Both the position numbers and the translations under genes were made by a program. A DNA stretch of 51,724 bases from Candidatus Zixiibacteriota bacterium (GTDB taxonomy: Bacteria > Zixibacteria > MSB-5A5 > GN15 > FEB-12). The notes below the pieces were generated by a model. It worked only from the letters and a program-made list of their open reading frames with translations, had not been told where the DNA came from and searched no databases. The stretch lies in the NCBI GenBank assembly GCA_020346225.1, contig CP070777.1, positions 141,599-193,322 of the forward strand, given 5' to 3'. Positions 7,819-15,964 of the stretch are shown one piece after another (the stretch's first letter is position 1; each line of letters opens with the position of its first letter).

Positions 7819-7935
7819 GGCTGAGAATCACGAATGCCGTGAGCATTCCTGAAAACCCGGCACCCTGATTCGCGGGGAGATATGGAATAGATATGTCGCA
7901 TACCAGTCAGCTAGTGATACAACAGGAGGTAGTCG

Positions 7936-8457
7936 ATGCCATTCATTCTGAAAGCGATCGATGACACGTCGGCGTATGAACAGTTTAAGTCCGTACTTAT
8001 CGTACCGTGCAGATTTTGTCCGGCTGTAAGTGCCGCTGTCAAGAATAACGAACCATACCTTCAGCCCTTTTTCGAACTCTTTAAAACAAAATCGTATGAA
8101 CGATTCATTGCGGACCTGAAAACCCGGCTGCAAAGAAAACGAATCAAGACAGACATATTTAAGAGCTCGTGGATTCACCAATTCGTACTGTGTATGTGGA
8201 CGGAACGAAGACGCAAGGCCCTTAAGAAACTTGCCGGCAAGTACGACGCGCTGATTGTCCTGGGATGCGAAGCGGCAGTACAGACCATTAAGGATGCGGT
8301 CGAACCAAATTCATGCGAGGTTCTTCAGGGAGTTGAGACGGAGGGGATAATGAGTATTCAACCGAGGTTCAATCTTCCCTGTAACCTGTCGCTGGAACTT
8401 GAGAGCGTTTCTCGGTACAAGTATCTGGGGACCCAGGAAGTGGCAAATGCAGGTTAA
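7936..8457 (+). CDS. Cys-containing protein of unknown function, faintly MetV/MTHFR_C-like
   Basis: This 173-residue protein has no signal or membrane segment. A strong AGGAGGT precedes the ATG. Five of its Cys residues (25, 28, 86, 111 and 149) lie in short motifs: 'VPCRFCPAV', 'FVLCMW', 'ALIVLGCEAAVQT' and 'NLPCNL'. The third resembles the 'CGxGVQT' motif of the zinc/iron-sulfur MetV-type domain found beside methylenetetrahydrofolate reductases, but the overall similarity is weak and the usual run of C-terminal cysteines is missing. It sits 117 bp after the selenoprotein gene on the same strand. Function is unassigned. Confidence 0.65.
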   Translation: MPFILKAIDDTSAYEQFKSVLIVPCRFCPAVSAAVKNNEPYLQPFFELFKTKSYERFIADLKTRLQRKRIKTDIFKSSWIHQFVLCMWTERRRKALKKLAGKYDALIVLGCEAAVQTIKDAVEPNSCEVLQGVETEGIMSIQPRFNLPCNLSLELESVSRYKYLGTQEVANAG

Positions 8458-8683
8458 GCCTGCCCGACGCCCCCCACTTCCCCAAGCATGCCGCTTTTGC
8501 CGACGATTCTCAGACGATGATCCGTGAAGTTTCAAACCGAGCCGTCGCGGCATGCACAGGCACCTCGGCGCCAACTCGTTATTTTGATTGAATGCCTGAT
8601 TTCGCGAAAAAAGCTTGCTTAAAGACAATGTCAGGACAAGAATATCGGTAAACACACATCCGGTGAGATAGAAAGGACGCGCC

Positions 8684-9118
8684 ATGACTGAAACGAGGAA
8701 TCTGACGGCTCCCTGCGGTTTGGACTGCTTCAATTGTGAAATTTACGAAGACAACTTAACGGACGAGATGGCAGACTTTATTCATGCCAAGATGGGGGTT
8801 CCCAAAGAGCAGATCTCCTGCAAAGGCTGCCGCCGGCAGGACAGCAGTCACTTCCACCTTCCGGCCGATGGTTGCGCGACTCTCAACTGTGCGAAAGAGA
8901 AGGGCGTGGAGTTTTGCTGTGACTGCGGTGACTTCCCTTGCTCGTACCTGGCGCCCCTGGCCGACGGGGCCGGGAGATTCCCGCATAACATGAAACTATT
9001 CAATCTCTGTCGGATCGGGAAGATAGGCGTTGAACGCTGGGCTGCGGAAGAAGCCGGCGAGATCCGCAAGAAGTACTTCACCGGCGAATTTGTTGTTGGA
9101 AAAGGGCAGGCGGATTAA
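8684..9118 (+). CDS. DUF3795 Cys-rich protein
   Basis: This 144-residue protein has the DUF3795 pattern. The N-terminal 'APCGLDCFNCEIY' is followed by 'CKGCRR', 'GCATLNCAKEKGVEFCCDCGDFPC', and a conserved tail with 'NMKLFNLCRIGKIGVERW'. The Cys spacing suggests bound metal, zinc or an iron-sulfur cluster. The start follows GAAAGGA with good spacing. Function in the family is unknown; it is common in anaerobic and FCB-group bacteria. It continues the plus-strand series of Cys-rich genes after the ECF sigma operon. Confidence 0.88.
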   Translation: MTETRNLTAPCGLDCFNCEIYEDNLTDEMADFIHAKMGVPKEQISCKGCRRQDSSHFHLPADGCATLNCAKEKGVEFCCDCGDFPCSYLAPLADGAGRFPHNMKLFNLCRIGKIGVERWAAEEAGEIRKKYFTGEFVVGKGQAD

Positions 9119-9216
9119 CACATGGCCTGAGCCTCATCCGGATAATGAATAACGGCTTTATTTAACAGGCATACGGTTTGTCGGCGGGTTTGGTGTAAGA
9201 TGGAGAGCATAATAAA

Positions 9217-9663
9217 ATGATTATACTAATCGGAATCGTGGTGATAATAGTTGGGCTGTTATGCTGGGTAGGTCAGGGGCTCGGTGTCTTCGCGCTGCCG
9301 GTCGCTGTCAGACTCGGGTTTGCCGAACCTGAAGATGAAGTTGACCAATCGCTGTACTTGATTGAGCGATGGGCGCAGGGGATAATGGACGTTCTGCTGA
9401 CCTGGATATTACCCCTTTCGGGATTGCTGATGATTTTGCACAATACTTACTGGCCGGTGTTCGCTCTGGTGGGAGGCGGAATCTACCTGTACTTTCCGGG
9501 TGTATTTATGACCAGCCGGATCGTCCTGAAGAAACACGGCAGGAAAGTCGGGAGCCCTTCATCAGTCACAGCCGCGTATATACTCGGAACCATCTGGATC
9601 GCCTCGGCAACCACCATGGTCGTGCTGGCCGTAATAGAATTGAAATCGGGGACAATTGGATAA
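9217..9663 (+). CDS. Membrane protein of unknown function, about four helices
   Basis: This 148-residue protein has hydrophobic segments at about residues 2-25, 58-75, 78-98 and 118-142. The first loop is acidic ('AEPEDEVDQSLYLIERW'). I do not recognise the family. The ATG follows GGAGAG at somewhat long spacing. It is followed by another small membrane protein about 110 bp later, so both may serve the inner membrane. Confidence 0.7.
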   Translation: MIILIGIVVIIVGLLCWVGQGLGVFALPVAVRLGFAEPEDEVDQSLYLIERWAQGIMDVLLTWILPLSGLLMILHNTYWPVFALVGGGIYLYFPGVFMTSRIVLKKHGRKVGSPSSVTAAYILGTIWIASATTMVVLAVIELKSGTIG

Positions 9664-9771
9664 ACACGTCAAGATAATAACTTATGCCGAAGCCAGCCGC
9701 GAATAAACGGTCAAGACGGCCAGTCCTAACCGGCCGAAGTTACGAAAGAAACAAAAAGAGAGGAGAAGGAG

Positions 9772-9960
9772 ATGGATCAGACCAACCTAAAAAACGATAA
9801 GAGCACCTGGGCTATCGGTGGCGGGTTGCTCATGGGCATTGGCATCGGGTTTTTCTTCCTGACGAAGTCTCCGCTCATCTTCGTCGGATGCATACTTGCC
9901 GGCTTGGGCCTAGGCCTGATGGTAACATCGATAATTTCAAGAGGGCAGGGGTGGGAGTAA
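9772..9960 (+). CDS. Small two-helix membrane protein
   Basis: This 62-residue protein has two Gly-rich hydrophobic helices (residues about 14-31 and 35-53) separated by a short 'TKSP' turn, with Lys/Asp residues at the N-terminus. A very good ribosome site (GAGGAGAAGGAG) supports it. No family is recognised. It ends 18 bp before the alcohol dehydrogenase start, so the two are likely co-transcribed. Confidence 0.65.
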   Translation: MDQTNLKNDKSTWAIGGGLLMGIGIGFFFLTKSPLIFVGCILAGLGLGLMVTSIISRGQGWE

Positions 9961-9978
9961 CAATTGGATGACAGGGTA

Positions 9979-10968
9979 ATGAAAGCAGTCGTTTATACCC
10001 GATACGGCCCGCCGGAGGTGCTTCAGCTTAGAGATGTGGCCAAACCCGTCCCTGAGGACGGTGAGGTACTGGTGAGAGTATTTGCGGCCGCCGCAAACGC
10101 CTATGACTGGCGGCTGTTGGGGGCAAAACCTTACCTGATCCGCCTGATGGGTTTCGGGCTTCTGAAACCGAGAAACAAGATACTCGGGGCCGACATAGCC
10201 GGGCGGGTGGAAGCGGTTGGCAGGAACGTAAAGCGGTTTCAGCCGGGCGATGAGGTGTTCGGAGATATCTCCGAAGACGGTAACGGCGGCTTCGCCGAAT
10301 ATGCTCGTGCCAGCGAGGTTTTTCTGGCGTCGAAACCGGCCAATATCTCGTTTGCGGAAGCGGCGGCCACGCCATTTGCGGCTCTTACCGCCCTGCAGGG
10401 TCTTCGTGATAGAGGGCGGATCCGGCCCGGGCAAAAAGTACTGATCAGCGGGGCCTCCGGCGGTGTAGGGACGTTTGCGGTGCAGATCGCCAAATCTTTC
10501 GGGGCGGAGGTTACGGCAGTGTGCAGCACCCGGAACCTCGATTTGATCCGTTCAATCGGTGCCGACCATGTCATCAATTACACCAGAGAGAATTTCACCA
10601 AGAGCGGACGGCACTATGACCTGATCCTTGCCGTCAACGGACACCATTCGATTGCTGCTTATAAGCGTGCCTTAAGCCCCGGGGGTGTTTATGTCATGGC
10701 CGGCGGCTCCATGTCTCAGTTATACCAGACCACTCTTCTGGGACCGTGGCTTTCCATGGCCGGCAGCAAGAAAATGGGCACCTTCGTGATGAGGCCAAAC
10801 ACTGAGGATTTGCTCTTCGTCAAAGGGCTTCTCGAAGCGGGCAAAATAGTCCCGGTCATAGATAGACGCTACCCGCTGAGCGAGGTTGCCGAGGCTCTAC
10901 GGTATCTTGAACAGGGACACGCCCGGGGAAAAGTCGTAATAACGGTGGCCGGTGACGCCGACGCCTGA
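9979..10968 (+). CDS. Zinc-independent NAD(P)-dependent medium-chain dehydrogenase/reductase
   Basis: The protein is 329 residues and belongs to the MDR superfamily, quinone oxidoreductase/enone reductase type. It starts with the typical 'MKAVVYTRYGPPEVLQL' and has the GroES-like domain at about 1-120 ('ILGADIAGRVEAVG', 'GDEVFG'). The Rossmann nucleotide motif 'GASGGVGTFAVQIAK' lies at about 155-170. The Cys ligands for structural and catalytic zinc are absent, so it should be a zinc-free NADPH-dependent reductase of quinones or unsaturated carbonyls. The ATG at 9979 with AGGG upstream is preferred to the TTG at 9964. Confidence 0.92.
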   Translation: MKAVVYTRYGPPEVLQLRDVAKPVPEDGEVLVRVFAAAANAYDWRLLGAKPYLIRLMGFGLLKPRNKILGADIAGRVEAVGRNVKRFQPGDEVFGDISEDGNGGFAEYARASEVFLASKPANISFAEAAATPFAALTALQGLRDRGRIRPGQKVLISGASGGVGTFAVQIAKSFGAEVTAVCSTRNLDLIRSIGADHVINYTRENFTKSGRHYDLILAVNGHHSIAAYKRALSPGGVYVMAGGSMSQLYQTTLLGPWLSMAGSKKMGTFVMRPNTEDLLFVKGLLEAGKIVPVIDRRYPLSEVAEALRYLEQGHARGKVVITVAGDADA

Positions 10969-11048
10969 AAATGCCACTCCCTGGCTTTAGCTTCAGGCGC
11001 CACCCGGGCCCGAAATCGCCGTATAGCGGCCGCCTGTACAGTGCTCGA

Positions 11049-12257
11049 CTAGCGTTCCGTTAGGCGCATCAGCAGGACATCCGTCTCGCCCAGGGCCAGC
11101 GTGTCCCGCGCAAACCCTGTCACCGCATACCTGCCGCGCATGTCTCTGATTATCGAGGTACCCGTGCCGACCAGTCCGATATTCTCGTTCCAGAGTAGAT
11201 TGCCGGACGCATCGAGTTTGGCGACACCGGTGCCGCTGTTCTCGAGGGTGGTGATACCGGTTAAAATAAGCGTCCCGTCGGGATTCTCAGATATGTCCCG
11301 GCAGAGCAGGCCGCTGCCGTCACCGAAACTCTTTTCCCAGACCACCGTGCCGCTAGCGTCAACTTTGAGCACATAGAGCTTCTGGTAGTTCTCCGAGTTG
11401 AAGGAGCGACTGGTGCCGGCCAGCACGAAACCGCCGTCACCGGTTTCGACCGCGGCCAGGGCCTTGTCATCGCCGGCGCCGCCGTAGGTCTCTTCCCATA
11501 CCACACCGCCGGTGTCATCGGTCTTGATCACGAAGACGTCAACATTATTGGTCCCCTCATAATGAACCAGCCCGGCCAGCAGAAAACCGCCGTCAGTAGT
11601 GGCGGTCATGGCATGTGCCCACTCGCGGTCGGGGCGGTCGTAGGTCTTGGACCACATTTCGTTACCTCTCAGATCGGTCCTGACAAGCATGAAGTTGCCG
11701 CTCTCATTGTCGGCGGCGGATAGAGTGTACCCGGAAATGGCGTAGCCGTCGCTCAACACCGCCAGATCGGTGCCCCAATCGAAGGCGGCGGAACCGAAAG
11801 ATCTCTGCCACATGAGACTGCCGCTCGAAGAAACCTTGAGAAGGTAAAAATCATAGCTGTCGGAAAGGGAACTGGTGACACCGGCAACGACAAAGTTGTT
11901 GTCCGCAGCCAGGGCCATTCGCTCGGCATTGTCCTCGCCGCTTCCGCCGAACACCCTCTCCCAGAGCACTCGGCCGGTCGAATCAGTTTTGAGCATATAG
12001 AGCGTGTTTTTGCCGCTGCCGTACGAGTCGGTCGAGCCCGATACGGCTAAGCCGTTGCCCGGCAATTCAATAATCGACGTTCCCCAGTCCCAGCCGGCGC
12101 CCCCGTGGAAGGTGAGAATGTCAGTGGCCAGATGAGCCGTCGTGTCAGCAAGAAACACCTGCTCGTCCTGATCAGAGCTTGTTGGCGAATCATCCGAGCA
12201 GCCTAATAGCAGCACCAGTGGTAAAACCATCAGGCAGACGGACTTTGACATACGCAT
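11049..12257 (-). CDS. Lipoprotein with seven propeller-type repeats
   Basis: This 402-residue protein has a signal peptide and lipobox (LLLGC, Cys20), followed by a Ser/Asp linker. Seven repeats of about 50 residues follow, each with the pattern 'W-x-x-x-(F/Y)GG-x-x-x-D', 'DGG(F/Y)xxAG', then 'D-x-x-x-x-K-x-D-x-x-G'. Such repeats are expected to form a single seven-bladed beta-propeller on the cell surface or in the periplasm. Function is unknown; related proteins are often called delta-60-repeat-like or 'T9SS-associated' hypothetical proteins. The ATG at 12257 follows GGAGG; the frame is open further upstream, but the lipoprotein signal fixes the start. Confidence 0.75.
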   Translation of the reverse strand: MRMSKSVCLMVLPLVLLLGCSDDSPTSSDQDEQVFLADTTAHLATDILTFHGGAGWDWGTSIIELPGNGLAVSGSTDSYGSGKNTLYMLKTDSTGRVLWERVFGGSGEDNAERMALAADNNFVVAGVTSSLSDSYDFYLLKVSSSGSLMWQRSFGSAAFDWGTDLAVLSDGYAISGYTLSAADNESGNFMLVRTDLRGNEMWSKTYDRPDREWAHAMTATTDGGFLLAGLVHYEGTNNVDVFVIKTDDTGGVVWEETYGGAGDDKALAAVETGDGGFVLAGTSRSFNSENYQKLYVLKVDASGTVVWEKSFGDGSGLLCRDISENPDGTLILTGITTLENSGTGVAKLDASGNLLWNENIGLVGTGTSIIRDMRGRYAVTGFARDTLALGETDVLLMRLTER

Positions 12258-12450
12258 AGCTATCCTCCATCTGAGAAAGACACGTCTATCTGTGCCGCGA
12301 GGCGGTGTCGGGCGGGTTGCCAAACCTCCTTATTTAATATACGATACAGGGCCATTTTGTGCCGATAAAGTCGTCGCCCGGCGGAAACTGTGCCCGAGTT
12401 TGGCTGTTTTTTCACTGGCCCGCCCAATAGAATCCTCTCATACTGATGTC

Positions 12451-12891
12451 GTGGATGAAATCGAACTCAGACAGGCCACGACTGCTGACAGTGACTTCGC
12501 CTACCGGGTAAAGAAGCTGGCCTTTGGCAGCTATGTTGAGCAGGTCTGGGGCTGGGACGAAGACGAGCAACGACGGCTGCACGAGAAACGCTTTGCCTCA
12601 CAACAGTTCAGAGTGATAGAGTGGTCGGACACGGATGTCGGCATCATAGCCGCCGTTCGAGAAGATGACGGTCTTAAGATCAACCAGCTTTTTGTTCTTC
12701 CGGAGTATCAGGGCAAGGGCATTGGCAGGGCATGCATGAAGCGAATCATCGATGAAGCGGTCGCTTCAAAATCGCCGATCAGGCTCCGGGTGCTAAAGAT
12801 CAACTTTCGGGCCATGGCTTTCTTCGAAAGGCTTGGCTTCAACAGGATCGGCGAAACCGACACTCATATACTGATGGAAAGCCTGCCGTGA
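12451..12891 (+). CDS. GNAT-family N-acetyltransferase
   Basis: The core is about 146 residues and has the acetyl-CoA-binding motif A ('LFVLPEYQGKGIGRACM', with the Q/R-x-x-G-x-G/A loop). Motif B follows ('NFRAMAFFERLGFNRIGETDTHILM'). It transfers an acetyl group to an unknown amine. The start is uncertain. The open frame extends to 12292, but the GTG at 12451 ('DEIELRQAT') begins where GNAT domains usually do. No strong ribosome site is visible there. It is divergent from the propeller lipoprotein gene. Confidence 0.85.
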   Translation: MDEIELRQATTADSDFAYRVKKLAFGSYVEQVWGWDEDEQRRLHEKRFASQQFRVIEWSDTDVGIIAAVREDDGLKINQLFVLPEYQGKGIGRACMKRIIDEAVASKSPIRLRVLKINFRAMAFFERLGFNRIGETDTHILMESLP

Positions 12892-13004
12892 CCATCTTCA
12901 CACGAGACGGTCACGACATGATGGACCGCCGGGCGCCTAAGCACGAGTGATATAGAACCAGCCAGGCCCGTTCGCACTCCCCGTCACGTAAGCTCGTTGA
13001 TATG

Positions 13005-13035
13005 AAAAGAGGAGACTGGCCGAAGGCCAATCTCC
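13005..13035 (-). terminator. Rho-independent terminator of the RRM protein gene
   Basis: On the minus strand an 11-bp stem (one G-T wobble) with a TTC loop occupies 13035-13011. It is followed by TCTTTT at 13010-13005. It lies 51 bp after the RRM gene's stop. Confidence 0.8.
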
Positions 13036-13085
13036 TTTAAGATCAAACCCGCAAGAGGGTTGACGCGGGCTTCATTATGTCGTCG

Positions 13086-13376
13086 TCAGTACGATCTGCC
13101 GTAGCGATTGCCGCCGCTGCGGTTGCCGCTTTCGGTGCGCGGTTTTGCTTCGTTGACATTCAGGGTGCGTCCGTTCAGCTCCTGGCCATTGAGCCCGCTG
13201 ATGGCGGCAATAGCCTCCTTCTTCGCCGACATTTCGACAAACGCGAAACCTCTTGATTCTCCGCTGTACTTGTCCTTAATAATGTTGACGGTTGAAACTT
13301 CACCAAAACCCTGGAAGGCCTGGCGCAGTTGATCTTCTGTCGTGTCAAACGACAGGTTTCCGATGTAGATATTCAT
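13086..13376 (-). CDS. RRM-type RNA-binding protein
   Basis: This 96-residue protein is a single RNA recognition motif. RNP2 is 'IYIGNLSF' at residues 3-10 and RNP1 is 'RGFAFVEM' at about 42-49. A short Arg/Gly/Ser-rich tail ends in 'GRSY'. This is the usual form of bacterial small RRM proteins, similar to the cyanobacterial Rbp cold-inducible proteins, which bind single-stranded RNA. Its own terminator follows the gene, and about 180 bases of upstream sequence before the next marked element leave room for a long 5' leader. Confidence 0.93.
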   Translation of the reverse strand: MNIYIGNLSFDTTEDQLRQAFQGFGEVSTVNIIKDKYSGESRGFAFVEMSAKKEAIAAISGLNGQELNGRTLNVNEAKPRTESGNRSGGNRYGRSY

Positions 13377-14054
13377 TCTACACTCCGTAGGTGTTTATCC
13401 GGAAGTGAACCGGATTCCTGTGGAACCTGACACTTCAGGATAAGAGACATGTTGCGCATGATTGCGCGGTCAATTCGAGGTTACGTTTTAGCGGAGAGTT
13501 GTGGATTAGACAAAACTACGAAAAAGGTCGAACTCAAATCGATATTAACTTTTCAGTATATCGGTTACCCTGACGAAAACCTACGATTATTTCTCTAAAA
13601 CGCAGTTTATTTTTTGGTGGCATGTCACCAAAACCACGCAAAACCACCCCAATTTGGCCACAATCGGGTGCAAGCCCTTGTGCCACAACGCGTGGGCGCC
13701 AGCTCAGCCTAAGGCCGTTCGGCTTTCCCCCACCATGATTACGACTTTGGCCTGCTGAATCCCGCTGAGTTACTTGGAGAAGTATCGCTTGCTACGAAAA
13801 GCGGCCCCGGTAGCGGTCAGTGCGAATCTTGCGAGCCGGGCGAAAGATACCTCAGCCCGCCCTCGTTCTGTAACTGCGCCTCCCCGACAGCCGTGTTGTC
13901 TTTCGTTTCCCGCAGAAGCCGTCCTATCAATGCAGGCGCAACATCCCGCACAACGACGCGTAAAAACGCCTAGGGAATTCTAGATTGAACCGGCAGCATA
14001 TATCGCAGGGCTGACCATTTCGCGTTGGTCCGCGTCCCCTGAAAGGGGGAGTAC
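13377..14054. other. Long gene-free region between divergent genes, with palindrome
   Basis: The 678 bases separate the RRM gene (minus) and the NTF2-like lipoprotein (plus). No open frame looks like a protein. It holds a 22-bp near-perfect palindrome at 13612-13633 and a hairpin over the ribosome site of the plus gene at about 14035-14050. The rest is GC-rich with several short self-complementary pieces. I tested for a cobalamin-type riboswitch by eye and saw no match. Confidence 0.5.
13612..13633. repeat. 22-bp near-perfect palindrome, possible operator
   Basis: TTTTGGTG and CACCAAAA are exact inverted arms around GCATGT, which is itself self-complementary apart from one mismatched pair. 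It lies about 235 bp upstream of the RRM gene start and 420 bp upstream of the NTF2-like gene. A dimeric regulator could bind it, or it could fold as a hairpin in RNA. Confidence 0.5.
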
Positions 14055-14552
14055 ATGAAAAGTAGATTGCTGATGGCTGCTACAGGTCTATCAATGATTC
14101 TGGCAGGAGGTTGTAACCATATGAACGATGAAGCGAATATCGCCGCGGAGAAGGCTGAAATCAGCAGAATCATTCACAGCAGTATCGGCTGGGCGGCGAC
14201 CAAGGATAAGGAGCTGGTTTTCGGCTGCTTTGCCGACGATCCCGAACTGTTCTGGTTCTCTCCCCGGGATGACGGCACCATTCACGGCTACAAGGCGTTC
14301 GTCGACCTGACCGAGGGCTTCTTTATGCTCGATGATTTCAAGGCCATTCGATACGAAGTCAAGGAGCTGCATATAAGCCTGTCCCGGTCGGGCGATGTAG
14401 CCTGGTACCATGCCCGCCTCGATGATTTCAATGAATGGAAGGGCCAACCGGCTAACTGGGAGGATGTCCGCTGGACCGGCGTACTGGAAAAGCGGGACGG
14501 TCGCTGGGTGATTGTGCAGATGCACTTCTCCAGCGCCTCCGATAAGACCTGA
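14055..14552 (+). CDS. NTF2-like (SnoaL/ketosteroid-isomerase-like) lipoprotein
   Basis: This 165-residue protein has a lipobox (LAGGC, Cys20), so it should be an envelope lipoprotein. The remainder fits the SnoaL-like/NTF2 fold: an N-terminal helix ('IIHSSIGWAATKD'), the 'F-x-x-DPELFWFSP' strand region, 'IHGYKAFVDLT', and the C-terminal strand pair 'WTGVLEKRDGRWVIVQMHFS'. Such domains bind small hydrophobic ligands, and no catalytic residue can be assigned. The ribosome site GGGGGAG lies in the 3' arm of a small hairpin. Confidence 0.82.
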   Translation: MKSRLLMAATGLSMILAGGCNHMNDEANIAAEKAEISRIIHSSIGWAATKDKELVFGCFADDPELFWFSPRDDGTIHGYKAFVDLTEGFFMLDDFKAIRYEVKELHISLSRSGDVAWYHARLDDFNEWKGQPANWEDVRWTGVLEKRDGRWVIVQMHFSSASDKT

Positions 14553-14665
14553 CGGGGGGGACACCCCGCTGTTGCCCTGATCGCGGCTGGGCCGCGACGG
14601 GTGAACAAACATACGCGCCTTTCGTATCCCAATAGTGGATTTTTGAAATAACCTTGAGGTGACGA

Positions 14666-15841
14666 ATGATCCTTAAAAACAGTCTCAGGCAGAGACCGAG
14701 CAGAACCGTAAACACCGAGCACATTCTACAACTCACCCTGATTCTCATCATGATATCGCTGATTTGCTGCCTTTGTGTATCGTGCGGGAAGGATGATCCG
14801 GTTAGCCCCGAGCCCGAGCCGGAAACCAGCTTCGAGTGGACCATCGCTCCACCCCAGGATCACGGTTTCGATCCTGCCCTGCTGGAAACTCTGACGGATA
14901 GAGTGAGCACCGGGGCCCTTGGCCGTATTACCAGTGTACTCATCGTTCGAAACGGGTATCTCGTGTATGAGGAGTATTTTCGGGGGAATGATAGATATGA
15001 TCTTGTCGAAATCTACTCCTGTACCAAGAGTATCAGTTCGGCTCTGATCGGCATCGCCATCGACGACGGACACATCTCCGCTGTCGACACCAGGCTCTTT
15101 GATTACCTGGACGGGTATACTCTGTTCCCCCCGAATCGAAATGACAGCCTTTACCGGGAGGCCTTGACCCTGGAACACCTGCTGACCATGACGGCCGGGT
15201 TTTCATGGGATGAATCGAGCGTTCCGTACGGAAGTGAGGACAACAGTTACAACCAGATGGTGGCCAGTGATGACTATATACAATACACCCTGAACAGGCC
15301 GATCATTTCCGAACCGGGTACATCGTTCGAGTACAATACCGGTCTGTCCGGGCTCATGGCGGTCGTTCTGGAGAACAGTACCGGGCAGCGGGTGGACCGC
15401 TATGCGCGAGAGAAACTCTTCAGCCGCATCGGCATCGATACGTGTGTCTGGCGTATAACACCGACCGGCGTCCCCATGACCGGAAACGGAATCAATCTCC
15501 GGCCGCGCGACATGGCCAAGTTCGGCTGGCTGTATTCGCGGAACGGCGTGTGGAACGGCGAAACCATCGTGCCGGGCGAGTGGGTGCAAGCATCCCATCA
15601 GCCGCGTGTTGCCGTGCCCGATGGAAGGTCTTACGGGTATCAGTGGTGGCTGGCACCGGCGACCGACGATGAAGGGAATCCGTATTACATTCCTTATGCA
15701 CTCGGCTACGGCGGTCAGCACATCATTGTCCCGCCGGGCACGGATGCCGTTATCGTGGTTACCGCTGACGATGACCAGGATGTCGCTGAACACCACATCG
15801 ATGACATCGTCGAACTCATAGGACAGGCCTTTACGCCCTAG
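14666..15841 (+). CDS. Serine hydrolase lipoprotein, class C beta-lactamase fold (paralog)
   Basis: This 391-residue protein has an N-terminal membrane segment ending in a probable lipobox (CVSC, Cys40), followed by a Pro/Glu linker ('VSPEPEPE'). The SxxK motif is seen as 'YSCTKS', and 'FEYNTGLSG' is the Y-x-N region of the family. The C-terminal 'LGYGGQH' stands for the KTG/HGG motif. It shares its overall layout with the protein at 1763-2860. The likely activity is that of an esterase, amidase or carboxypeptidase. The start follows GAGGTGACGA. It is single in its strand run; a hairpin (14581-14597) lies just upstream. Confidence 0.86.
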   Translation: MILKNSLRQRPSRTVNTEHILQLTLILIMISLICCLCVSCGKDDPVSPEPEPETSFEWTIAPPQDHGFDPALLETLTDRVSTGALGRITSVLIVRNGYLVYEEYFRGNDRYDLVEIYSCTKSISSALIGIAIDDGHISAVDTRLFDYLDGYTLFPPNRNDSLYREALTLEHLLTMTAGFSWDESSVPYGSEDNSYNQMVASDDYIQYTLNRPIISEPGTSFEYNTGLSGLMAVVLENSTGQRVDRYAREKLFSRIGIDTCVWRITPTGVPMTGNGINLRPRDMAKFGWLYSRNGVWNGETIVPGEWVQASHQPRVAVPDGRSYGYQWWLAPATDDEGNPYYIPYALGYGGQHIIVPPGTDAVIVVTADDDQDVAEHHIDDIVELIGQAFTP

Positions 15842-15964
15842 CGTTCTGGAAACTGAGCTGCATCAAGGCGGCCACGGTCGGCTTTGGCTCCGGCTGGTAT
15901 TGTCGTTTCGGTCAAAGAAGATAATCTTTGCATGCAGAACCGTGATTGGCTACACTGTTAGCTA

